DNA from: SNAP01 sp049671745
GTDB taxonomy: Bacteria; Bacteroidota; Bacteroidia; Bacteroidales; Marinifilaceae
Direction: 5' to 3'
DNA length: 64,000 bases
Assembly: GCA_049671745.1 (NCBI GenBank)
Contig: JBATVL010000089.1
Span: forward strand, 1 to 64,000
Made by a program: the position numbers and the translations under genes. The notes under the pieces are model-generated. The model was given only the letters and a program-made list of their open reading frames with translations, made no database searches and was not told the DNA's origin. Shown here in pieces: positions 26,239 through 34,414 of the stretch; position 1 is the stretch's first letter, and every line of letters starts with the position of its first letter.

Positions 26239-28041
26239 ATGGAAAATTATAATTATGGAATTATAGGTAACTGTAAAAGTGCTGCATTAATCTCTGAAAC
26301 AGGAGATATAGTGTGGTGTTGTCTGCCTTCTTTTAACTCACCTTCTGTATTTGCTAGTCTTTTAGATGAAGATAAAGGTGGGCATTTCAAGATAATTGTA
26401 AGTGAATCTTATACTATATCTCAGAGGTATCTTGCTAAGACAAATATAATTATAACAGAATATACTAATGGAGTAGATTGTTTTGAGATTATTGATTTTA
26501 TGCCTAGATATAAGTTTAGAGAAGAGGACTATTATGCTCCACCAAATCTAGCTAGATATATAAAATTGAAGAGTGGTGAACCTAAATTTAGAGTAGATTA
26601 TAATCCTAGACTTGAATATGCAAAGCCAGGCATGAAAACTGATGTTTACTTAGATTATATAAAGAGTTACACAACTGAAGGTTCTTATAATTCTATTTAT
26701 ATGTATTCTAATTTTGATAATCATGATATAGCTAGTGGTGAGGATTTGACTATTTATAAAGATTCATATTTCTTAATAGCATATGATCAGAAATTACTTT
26801 GTCAGAGTGCTGATTATATATATTTATTATTGCAAAGAACGAAAACCTATTGGTTGAATTGGTCTGATGCTACAAAAAAATATAAAGAATTTAATAAGGA
26901 AATATTGAGAAGTGCTTTAACTCTAAAATTATTGAGTTATGAGAAAACGGGGGCTGTATTGGCTGCTTTAACGACATCTTTACCTGAGTCTATAGGGGAT
27001 GTTAGAAATTGGGATTATAGATTCTGTTGGATTAGAGATACATCAATGATAGTAAGAGTTCTTGTGGAGCTTGGACATATGAATGTGACTAAAAAATTCA
27101 TGGATTTTATTATAAATATTATTCCTCGAAAGGCTGAGAAGATGCAGATTATGTATGGAATTGATTATGAAAAAAATCTAAAGGAAAGCATATTAGATCA
27201 TTTGTCAGGTTATAAAAACTCTAAACCAGTAAGAATAGGGAACGCAGCATTTAGACAAAAGCAGCACGACATATTTGGTATTCTTATGGATGTTATATAT
27301 TCACAATTTACTTTGTTTGGCTCATCGGTTGAAAGAAGTGAGAATCTTTGGACTATAACCAAAGGAATAGTGCATAGAGTAGAAAGGAATTGGAAAACTA
27401 CGGATAGAGGAATATGGGAGCTTAGAAGCAATCCTAAACATTTTACTATATCTAAGATACTGTGTTGGGTAGCTGTAGATAGAGCAATAAAAGTTGCCTC
27501 TTTTTTAAATAGATACGAATTTATTAATGCATGGCAGAATTTGGCAGATATAATAAAGGCAGATATAATGAAGAAAGCTTGGAATGAAAAACTGGGAGCT
27601 TTCACTCAATATTATGGTTCTGAGAATATGGATGCATCAAATCTTTTAATGGAGACTTATGGTTTCATAGATAAAGATGATCCTAAGTTTGCATCAACAG
27701 TTAGGGCTACTTACAAAGAGTTGTGTAATAATGGTCTTATGTATAGGTATATTAGCGAGGATGATTTTGGAAAACCTACTTCTTCTTTTACTATTTGTTC
27801 TTTCTGGATGGTTAATAGTTTATATAAGATAGGAGAGAAGAAGAGGGCAAGGTCTATGTTTGATAGGCTTCTTACATATTCAAATCATTTAGGCTTGTTT
27901 GGTGAAGATATAGATTTTAAGACTAAAAGACAATTAGGAAATTTCCCCCAAGCATATTCTCATTTAGCCTTAATACAGACGGCAATTACAATATCCAAAG
28001 GGGAAGCAACAGAATGTGAATCAAGAAAGAATAAGTTGTAA
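26239..28041 (+). CDS. Glycoside hydrolase family 15 protein (glucoamylase/trehalase type)
   Basis: A 600-residue cytoplasmic GH15 enzyme without a signal peptide. The N-terminal beta-sandwich begins YGIIGNCKSAALISETGDIV; the (alpha/alpha)6 barrel carries RNWDYRFCWIRDTS (about 254-267), GIWELRS (proposed catalytic acid Glu) and GLFGEDID near the C-terminus (proposed base Glu), then GNFPQAYSHLALIQ. GH15 enzymes with this N-terminal form release glucose from alpha-glucans, and some actinobacterial members are trehalases. The divergent trehalose synthase gene makes a role in trehalose turnover plausible, but substrate cannot be told from sequence. It converges with the next gene, ending ten bases from it. 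Confidence 0.9.
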   Translation: MENYNYGIIGNCKSAALISETGDIVWCCLPSFNSPSVFASLLDEDKGGHFKIIVSESYTISQRYLAKTNIIITEYTNGVDCFEIIDFMPRYKFREEDYYAPPNLARYIKLKSGEPKFRVDYNPRLEYAKPGMKTDVYLDYIKSYTTEGSYNSIYMYSNFDNHDIASGEDLTIYKDSYFLIAYDQKLLCQSADYIYLLLQRTKTYWLNWSDATKKYKEFNKEILRSALTLKLLSYEKTGAVLAALTTSLPESIGDVRNWDYRFCWIRDTSMIVRVLVELGHMNVTKKFMDFIINIIPRKAEKMQIMYGIDYEKNLKESILDHLSGYKNSKPVRIGNAAFRQKQHDIFGILMDVIYSQFTLFGSSVERSENLWTITKGIVHRVERNWKTTDRGIWELRSNPKHFTISKILCWVAVDRAIKVASFLNRYEFINAWQNLADIIKADIMKKAWNEKLGAFTQYYGSENMDASNLLMETYGFIDKDDPKFASTVRATYKELCNNGLMYRYISEDDFGKPTSSFTICSFWMVNSLYKIGEKKRARSMFDRLLTYSNHLGLFGEDIDFKTKRQLGNFPQAYSHLALIQTAITISKGEATECESRKNKL

Positions 28042-28051
28042 TAGAATGATA

Positions 28052-29344
28052 TTATTTTTTAATATCTCCATTGAAAAACATTTCTTTTTTGATTTCTTCA
28101 ATATGTCTTTCTGCAATATTTTTTATACTTCCTTCTAAAGCTCCTTCTTTTGTTTTATCAGCTTCTATGTCTTCTATTTTCTTTAAGAATAATTGAAAGT
28201 AGCTAAGAGCCATTTTATAGTTTTTTAGATTTGCTTCATATACTGATCCCATATAAAAAAGATTTATTGGTTGTTTATTTACTTTATATGCCTCTGCATA
28301 CATTTTGATAGCATCTTTGTAATCATTTGAACCTTTGTATAAACTGGCTTTAGCTGTGAATATTGATGAAAGAGTTTTTGGACTAGGTTTTAAACTCTTT
28401 AAAGCTTTATCTAAGTATATCTGACCTTCTTTTTTATCTCCTGTATCCAAATAAGATATTCCAAGTAAATAACAAGTTAAGTAGTCAGATGTGTCTTTCA
28501 CATGCGCATGCTTTAAATGCATTTGAGCATCGTAATACATCTTTGACTTTAGTTCAGCAAAACCTAAATGTTTAAGAGTGTATGCAGTGGTATCTCCATT
28601 TAGATATAATCGCTTAAATAGTTTCTGGGCTTTAGTATATTTATTTATTTTAATATATGCAAAACCACTAAGTCTTAGAAAGGCAGTATTAAGAGAATCA
28701 TTTTTAAGAATAGGTCTAGCTATCCTTATGGATTCTTTATATCTCTCCACTTTATTGTAAATACTAATAAGTTTTTTTGCTACTGTTTGGTCAAGTTTGT
28801 TTTTATCTAGAGCAATAAGATAATGAAGTTCTGCTTCATCATATCTCTCTAATTTATAATAATTATACGCTAGATGCTTAATACAAACTGTATTGTTTCT
28901 ATTATTCTTTAGAAGTTTCCTAAGAAGTTTTATTGCTTTTTCATAATCCGAATTAATTTCATGAATCTCGCATAGTAACATGGCAGACTTAAAATCACCT
29001 ATATATTCTTGTAGATATTTCTTTGCGTTAAAGTAGTTTCCAGCTTCGTAATAATAAGTAGCTATTTGTTTTTTTAGTAGTTTGCTATCTGGGAATTTAT
29101 TAAGTCCTTTTTTTAAGTTTTCTAAACTTTTTGTAAGCATACCTCTTTCATGTAAACTAAAGGCATTCCAGTAATAATCATCAACAAGAGAGGTGCTTTT
29201 ATTTATTTTATCATTAGATATCTTTTCAATAATATCTAGTTTATTTTCTGCATATAGAATTTTGTATTTTTTTTGTGCAGATACTGTATTGCAAATACAA
29301 AAGATTAAGAGAGATAGAATAAGTGTTATTTTAAGATGTCTCAT
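28052..29344 (-). CDS. Secreted or periplasmic tetratricopeptide repeat protein
   Basis: A 430-residue protein with a signal peptide (about 1-23, hydrophobic core ITLILSLLIFCICNTVSA) followed by about ten TPR-like helical hairpins filling nearly the full length; repeat marks such as AxxLxxKxLxxxPxxxxL and YLxxGDxxxA occur at regular 34-residue steps. No lipobox or enzymatic domain is seen. TPR proteins act as protein-binding scaffolds; the partner is unknown. Genes on either side are unrelated, so context does not help. TPR proteins with signal peptides are common in Bacteroidota cell-envelope complexes. Confidence 0.85.
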   Translation of the reverse strand: MRHLKITLILSLLIFCICNTVSAQKKYKILYAENKLDIIEKISNDKINKSTSLVDDYYWNAFSLHERGMLTKSLENLKKGLNKFPDSKLLKKQIATYYYEAGNYFNAKKYLQEYIGDFKSAMLLCEIHEINSDYEKAIKLLRKLLKNNRNNTVCIKHLAYNYYKLERYDEAELHYLIALDKNKLDQTVAKKLISIYNKVERYKESIRIARPILKNDSLNTAFLRLSGFAYIKINKYTKAQKLFKRLYLNGDTTAYTLKHLGFAELKSKMYYDAQMHLKHAHVKDTSDYLTCYLLGISYLDTGDKKEGQIYLDKALKSLKPSPKTLSSIFTAKASLYKGSNDYKDAIKMYAEAYKVNKQPINLFYMGSVYEANLKNYKMALSYFQLFLKKIEDIEADKTKEGALEGSIKNIAERHIEEIKKEMFFNGDIKK

Positions 29345-29481
29345 TGTTTAATATTTTAAATTATGATACCTTAAATATAGTAACTAAATTTTTAGTTTAC
29401 AACAGAAGTATATATTTTTGTTATAATATAGTATAGAAGTGTGATTATCTGAAGATAGAGATGATGGGGTATATAAAATAA

Positions 29482-29509
29482 AAATAGCAAGCTTAAAAGC
29501 TTGCTATTT
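29482..29509 (-). terminator. Terminator of tRNA-Lys
   Basis: Perfect 13-bp stem AAATAGCAAGCTT / AAGCTTGCTATTT with a two-base centre; the T-run is on the minus strand just past the tRNA 3' end. Confidence 0.9.
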
Positions 29510-29511
29510 CT

Positions 29512-29587
29512 TGGTGGCTCAGCTGGGGTTCGAACCCAGGACCCCAACATTAAAAGTGTTGTGCTCTACCAACTGAGCTACTGAACC
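29512..29587 (-). tRNA. tRNA-Lys (anticodon TTT)
   Basis: A 76-base cloverleaf with encoded CCA on the minus strand: acceptor GGTTCAG/CTGAGCC, D arm GCTC...GAGC, anticodon stem CAACA/TGTTG with loop CTTTTAA, T arm CTGGG-TTCGAAC-CCCAG. Confidence 0.96.
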
Positions 29588-29623
29588 ATCCTTTGTTTGC
29601 AATAGTATCTCTCAATTGCGTTG

Positions 29624-29631
29624 CAAATATA
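29624..29631 (-). promoter_or_regulatory. Promoter -7 element for tRNA-Lys (TATATTTG, minus strand)
   Basis: CAAATATA on the plus strand, 36 bases before the tRNA 5' end. Confidence 0.55.
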
Positions 29632-29723
29632 GGCGATTAATATTAGATTACAAAGGGTTTCAGGCTTTTTTTTTAAAAAAAGACGAAAGTTCTTTTCACT
29701 GTAATATCTTAACTATATCTTTT

Positions 29724-32093
29724 TTAATTGATAATAAGTCTCTTAGAGAGTTTTGTGCTTTTGTCAATAATTATTAAATTATAGACTCCAGAACTCATGT
29801 TTCCAAAATTTAAGTGATGTAGCATACCTTTTTGATATTTTTCTTCATATACTTTTGCCCCTCCAATATCAAAAAGAAAGATAATAGCTTCATCAGAAAG
29901 TTCTACTTCAAGAGTAACTTGACCATCTGTTGGATTTGGATATAGTTTGATTTCTTTTTTTAAAATGTCATTTAAGTTAAAAGCTCTAATCTTTATATTC
30001 AATTTTTCCTCTTTATTAATGAGAAATGATTTACTTATCTTTTCGTAATTATATTTATCTACCGATATAGTATAGGTTCCAAAATCAATATTTTCAAAGA
30101 TAACCTCTCCTGCTAGATTTGTGATTTGATCATTTATTCTAAAGTCATCGTTTGCTTCTTGTGTGATTTTAACTTTTGCATTCTCAATAGCTTTATTATT
30201 GTTTGTTATTTTCACCGTAAGATTATACTGTCTTTCAAGCTTAGTATCTATAGTTTCATCTTCATATACATTTATTCTTTTATTTTCCTTTTTATATCCT
30301 TTTTTAGATATAGTGATAGTATAAGAACCTTTAATAACATTATTAACTCCTACAAAACCTTCTTTGTCAGTAAAAATAGGCCTTATAGGATTAGTGGAAT
30401 TGTCGTCTCTAATAATATTAATCTGTGCATTCTCTATTGGTGAATTGTCATTATGAACACTTAACTCTAGTTTATGACTAAGCCTATTATCATTATAGAA
30501 TATGAATTTTATTAGTTCATCTTCTTCTTTTATATCTATTAATGCTTTATGAGAATAATCATAGTTATAAGTCAATAGATTACTTGGATAGGATATATCT
30601 GTTAAATAAGTAATTTCTTCTGTCCCTGGAAAGGGACATTCCTTGCCGTAGGATTTAGATTGTAATAGCTTTAAAGCCTCTTTATTTGGATCTACATTAA
30701 CTTTATTATTGACCCACCCCTTACTTGCTCTATTAACATGATAAACAAGTAAGCCGTGATATGGTATGAATTTATCAAATTGTGTTTTTTGTCTGTTTTC
30801 AAGTACAAAAAATTCTTGCTCTATATTTGTTTTTATAATATATGCATCCTTATTGTTAGCAATTTCCTTGATTTCTATTTCAGAGCTTTTATTTAGCTCT
30901 TTTAAATTGAGCCAACCAAGAAGATATTTTGAATACGCATTAGTATGTGCTGGATATCTTCCCTCGTTATTCCAACATCCAGTATCCATTAAATCCCAAC
31001 TTCCAAGACCATCAGCATAACCTCCGCTTCCTGAATAATCAGTATCATAATAGTCCGAAAGTCCAAGTGCATGACCAAATTCATGACATATCACTCCAAT
31101 ATTAGATGGAGTATTATCTTTATAACTTAAAAGTTCGGGAGCTGTAAAATATTCTGTAATCCTAGTTCCGTCATTAGTTTCTATATATCCATTTAAATTC
31201 CATTGGTGCGACCATATTGCATCAGAATCTTCTCCTGATTCTTCCCCAACACCAGAGTGAATTACTTGTAAGAAATCAATATATCCATCCTTATCGTTAT
31301 CATACTTAGAGAAAACAATTCCTGCGTTCATTACTGCATTTACTGCATCTTTAATAAATTCACGCGCATTTACATCTTCCCCCTTTGAGTTATTTGCTCC
31401 ATAATATGCCTTAGTGTGAGGTAGTTTGACCCACATAGTCACATTGGTTGTAATATCAAGGTTCCCATATGAACTCTCGTAATAATAATCTCTAAAAGAG
31501 CCGCTTTTATTAAATCCCTTTTGATTCATCATATTCAATATTCTAGTATGACTAAGAATATGAGGGGTGTCAGAGAATTCAGCAAGAATAGTAAGCATAT
31601 TTCTTTTACCTATAGTAGGAAATCCATGAGAACGTGTAGTGGTGGAAGATTCTTTTTGTCTATTAATATTTTCTCTATATGTGTTTTTGAAATAGTTATT
31701 TTCTTTTTCTTTAATTTGTTGTTTACTGAAGAAAATATCTTTATTCCTATTTTTAGAGGAATAAGAGAATAGCCTCTTTACAAAAGATCTTTTCTGTAAA
31801 AGAGATTCATTTGAGGCTACCATATTGCCTATAGAGTCAATTTTAGCATATACAAATCTTCCACTTTTTAATTTTATGACTTTCTCACCATTTACCGTTT
31901 CATACCAATTAATCACAGCATCACCTTTTATATAAAGTTCAAGTTTAGAGCCATCATTTTGGCAGAAAGTTTTAATAAAAGGATAGGCAATAACACCTCT
32001 ACTCTTCTGTGCTTTTAATAAATTAAAGGATAGTGTGATTGCGAAAAATGCCACTATACATATTATCTTTTTATGGTAGTTGTATTGTGTCAT
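29724..32093 (-). CDS. Secreted M6 family metalloprotease with type IX secretion sorting domain
   Basis: A 789-residue secreted protein. A signal peptide (about 1-29, ending NLLKAQ) and a propeptide-like stretch (to about 165) lead to the M6 peptidase domain with the zinc motif HEFGHALGLSDYYD near 333-346 and an Asp/Gly-rich metal-binding region before it (YDNDKDGYIDF). Two carboxypeptidase-regulatory-like beta domains follow (about 540-615 and 625-700), each opening with a P/AIENA turn. Residues about 715-789 are a type A sorting domain with LYPNPTDGQV and GVYNLIIID, read by the type IX secretion system. The enzyme is therefore likely exported and fixed to the cell surface or released. T9SS genes are not in the window. 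It stands alone. Confidence 0.93.
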   Translation of the reverse strand: MTQYNYHKKIICIVAFFAITLSFNLLKAQKSRGVIAYPFIKTFCQNDGSKLELYIKGDAVINWYETVNGEKVIKLKSGRFVYAKIDSIGNMVASNESLLQKRSFVKRLFSYSSKNRNKDIFFSKQQIKEKENNYFKNTYRENINRQKESSTTTRSHGFPTIGKRNMLTILAEFSDTPHILSHTRILNMMNQKGFNKSGSFRDYYYESSYGNLDITTNVTMWVKLPHTKAYYGANNSKGEDVNAREFIKDAVNAVMNAGIVFSKYDNDKDGYIDFLQVIHSGVGEESGEDSDAIWSHQWNLNGYIETNDGTRITEYFTAPELLSYKDNTPSNIGVICHEFGHALGLSDYYDTDYSGSGGYADGLGSWDLMDTGCWNNEGRYPAHTNAYSKYLLGWLNLKELNKSSEIEIKEIANNKDAYIIKTNIEQEFFVLENRQKTQFDKFIPYHGLLVYHVNRASKGWVNNKVNVDPNKEALKLLQSKSYGKECPFPGTEEITYLTDISYPSNLLTYNYDYSHKALIDIKEEDELIKFIFYNDNRLSHKLELSVHNDNSPIENAQINIIRDDNSTNPIRPIFTDKEGFVGVNNVIKGSYTITISKKGYKKENKRINVYEDETIDTKLERQYNLTVKITNNNKAIENAKVKITQEANDDFRINDQITNLAGEVIFENIDFGTYTISVDKYNYEKISKSFLINKEEKLNIKIRAFNLNDILKKEIKLYPNPTDGQVTLEVELSDEAIIFLFDIGGAKVYEEKYQKGMLHHLNFGNMSSGVYNLIIIDKSTKLSKRLIIN

Positions 32094-32611
32094 ACGTTTG
32101 TAAATTTAAAAGTGTATGATTTGTATACGAAATGACCAATAATATGTTTTTGTTTATGAATAGATATATTTACTGTCTGAACAGCATTATTGCATGTGTT
32201 TAGTGTTTTTATAGCATATAATGCGTTTTTAGAATATATTATGACATATTATTTCTAATTAAATTCATTCTTTTATTTATTTGTTTTTGTGAGATAAGGA
32301 GATCATTATTTAACTATATCTATTTGATATGTAGTCGTATATGAGGTGTGAGAAGTTGATCTGTAGTCTTTTTATAGAAATCAAAGTCTTATGAGTGTTG
32401 AAATAATTTTATGATAAAACTTGTTTAAGCAAGTTTAATGTCATAAATTTATAATCATAAAGATTGTTAATAATTGTAGTGTTTGATTAATGATTATTAT
32501 GATTCGTTTTGTAGTTCAGATTATTACTTGAAAATTAAGTGTGGTTGTAAGATAAGCATTCCCCCTGCTTTTATAGCTACACTTTTTTTATTTCTTTGTG
32601 TTTGTGTAAAC
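32094..32611. other. AT-rich divergent gap; nothing recognised
   Basis: About 520 bases upstream of the M6 protease gene with no open frame on either strand that resembles a protein and no RNA gene. Part of it must hold the protease promoter, but I see no clear TAnnTTTG match on the minus strand. Confidence 0.5.
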
Positions 32612-32647
32612 AAAAATAGCCACCTTGTCATTCAGGTGGCTATTTTT
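32612..32647 (-). terminator. Terminator of the Spy-like gene
   Basis: Perfect 14-bp stem AAAAATAGCCACCT / AGGTGGCTATTTTT with an eight-base loop, two bases after the stop codon. Confidence 0.9.
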
Positions 32648-32649
32648 AC

Positions 32650-33105
32650 TTATTTTTTATGTCTTCTATTTCTATTTCCTTTTTTGTGCTTTCCTGTTCT
32701 GTTATCGAACTTCATCTTTTGTTCTTCTGTAAGTAAGTTTCTTAAATCTATAGTTTTATTAACTTTAATTATGTAGAGTTTTTTCATATTTGAACAAATT
32801 TTTTCAACAACATCTATTACAGCAGCTCTATTAACAAGATCAACAGTCATAAGAGTTCTTTGTCTTGCTTTAAGTTCATTGATCTTGTTTCTAAGAGGCA
32901 ATATTTCTCTATTTACATCTGTGTTAATTTTTTTAAAAGAAGCTTCTTGTTCTGCAGTAAGATTAAGCTTTTTACACATCATCATCTTTTGATTCATAGC
33001 ACACTCTTTGCTATTCATATGTTTCTGAGCCGAAACTGTGTTTACAGAAGTTGCAAGAACTGCAGTTAATAAAATTGCTCCTAAATATTTTCCAATTGTT
33101 TTCAT
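32650..33105 (-). CDS. Spy/CpxP-like periplasmic protein
   Basis: A 151-residue protein with a signal peptide (about 1-26, ending VNTVSAQ), then a helical region containing the LTAEQEASFKKI (about 49-60) and LLTEEQKMKF (about 124-133) marks of the LTxxQ family, and a very basic tail of Lys, Arg, Asn and Gly (last 15 residues). Spy/CpxP proteins are periplasmic helical chaperones or stress modulators. It is short on catalytic features and likely binds partly unfolded envelope proteins. The Met- and Cys-rich stretch (MNSKECAMNQKMMMCKK) after the signal peptide could bind metal. No two-component partner is next to it. Confidence 0.7.
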   Translation of the reverse strand: MKTIGKYLGAILLTAVLATSVNTVSAQKHMNSKECAMNQKMMMCKKLNLTAEQEASFKKINTDVNREILPLRNKINELKARQRTLMTVDLVNRAAVIDVVEKICSNMKKLYIIKVNKTIDLRNLLTEEQKMKFDNRTGKHKKGNRNRRHKK

Positions 33106-33200
33106 CTTTTTTAAATTTTAATGATTAATATATATAATCTCTTTTCATATACTAAGAAGCTTATTAAAGCAAAAGGTTTAATCCTTGCCCTTAAAAAAGA

Positions 33201-33231
33201 AAAGAAGACATCCGTTATAGATATCCTCTTT
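33201..33231 (-). terminator. Terminator of rlmN
   Basis: A 12-bp stem (33201-33212 with 33220-33231, two G-U pairs) followed on the minus strand by a T-rich run. Confidence 0.7.
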
Positions 33232-33257
33232 CTCTAAATAATACTTCTAAAAGTACT

Positions 33258-34280
33258 TTATTTCTTATTTGCCAACTGCCCACAAGCAGCATCTATATCT
33301 TTACCTCTTGAATGACGTACATGTACAATCATATTTCTTCCTTCAAGAACTTTAACAAAGCCATCTAAACGTTCTTTAGTTGCTTTAGAGAATGGAACAC
33401 CATCAGTAGGGTTATATTCTATAAGATTAATTTTAACGGGGAATGAACGACAGAAATCAGCCAATGCTCTAGCATCAGATAAAGAATCGTTAACATTATT
33501 TAAAAGAAGATATTCAAATGTAGGACGAGAATCTGTCTTTTCTACAAAATATTTTATAGCCTCAGAAAGTTCTCCTAAATCGAACTTCTTATTAATAGGC
33601 ATAAGTTCATTTCTTGTATCGTTAAGAGCAGAGTGAAGAGAGATGGCAAGATTAAACTTAACATCATCATCAGCTAAGCGACGAATCTGGTCAGCAAGTC
33701 CTGCTGTAGAAAGAGTAATACGACTTGGAGACATTTCTAGTCCAGCCTTAGTAGTTACCATATCTATAGAACGCATTACATTATCATAGTTTAATAATGG
33801 CTCGCCCATACCCATATATACTATATTAGTAAAGTTATATCCTGTTTCCTCAGCAAGTTCTTTTACATAGTAGATCTGTTCGTAAATCTCAGATGCAGTA
33901 AGATCTCTCTTAAATCCAAGTTTTCCTGTAGCACAGAAAGCACAAGCTAAAGCACATCCTGCTTGACAAGATATACATGCAGTAGCACGTTTTTGAGAAG
34001 GAATAAGAACAGCTTCAACCATCATACCATCATGTAATTTGAATGCCATTTTAGTAGTACCATCACTAGACTTCTGTTTGTCAACAAGTTCTATAGTAAT
34101 AATCTCAAGTTTATTTTTTAGAAGATCACGCAGAGGTTTAGAAAGATTAGACATCTCATCGAAATTATTCACATTTTTCTTCCATAACCATTCGTGAATT
34201 TGCTTTGCACGAAAGGCTTTCTCTCCGTTTTCCGTAAGGAATATTTTAATCTCTTCTAGTGTAAGTTCTCTGATATTCAT
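33258..34280 (-). CDS. rlmN: Dual-specificity RNA methyltransferase RlmN
   Basis: A 340-residue radical SAM enzyme that methylates C2 of A2503 in 23S rRNA and of A37 in some tRNAs. The iron-sulfur motif CxxxCxxC is seen in CALACAFCATG (about 107-117), the SAM-binding GMGEPLLNYDNV near 160, and SLHSALNDTRNELMP and the C-terminal HVRHSRGKDIDAACGQL, which carries the second catalytic Cys needed for the methyl-Cys mechanism. N-terminal residues 1-90 form the RNA-binding helical domain. Length is normal. It is a single-gene unit with its own terminator and a TATATTTG promoter element. Confidence 0.97.
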   Translation of the reverse strand: MNIRELTLEEIKIFLTENGEKAFRAKQIHEWLWKKNVNNFDEMSNLSKPLRDLLKNKLEIITIELVDKQKSSDGTTKMAFKLHDGMMVEAVLIPSQKRATACISCQAGCALACAFCATGKLGFKRDLTASEIYEQIYYVKELAEETGYNFTNIVYMGMGEPLLNYDNVMRSIDMVTTKAGLEMSPSRITLSTAGLADQIRRLADDDVKFNLAISLHSALNDTRNELMPINKKFDLGELSEAIKYFVEKTDSRPTFEYLLLNNVNDSLSDARALADFCRSFPVKINLIEYNPTDGVPFSKATKERLDGFVKVLEGRNMIVHVRHSRGKDIDAACGQLANKK

Positions 34281-34298
34281 AGTCTTCTAAATTTGTGG

Positions 34299-34306
34299 CA
34301 AATATA
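34299..34306 (-). promoter_or_regulatory. Promoter -7 element for rlmN (TATATTTG, minus strand)
   Basis: CAAATATA on the plus strand, 18 bases before the start codon. Confidence 0.6.
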
Positions 34307-34359
34307 CTTTAATTAAATGTTAAAATATTGTAGAAGACTACTAAATCTGATTATTATCT

Positions 34360-34367
34360 TATTTTTG
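34360..34367 (+). promoter_or_regulatory. Promoter -7 element for the S46 peptidase gene (TATTTTTG)
   Basis: TAnnTTTG match 47 bases before the ATG at 34415. Confidence 0.55.
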
Positions 34368-34414
34368 TAAACATAAACTTAAAATAATACAGTATTAAAT
34401 AAAAACTATTAAAA

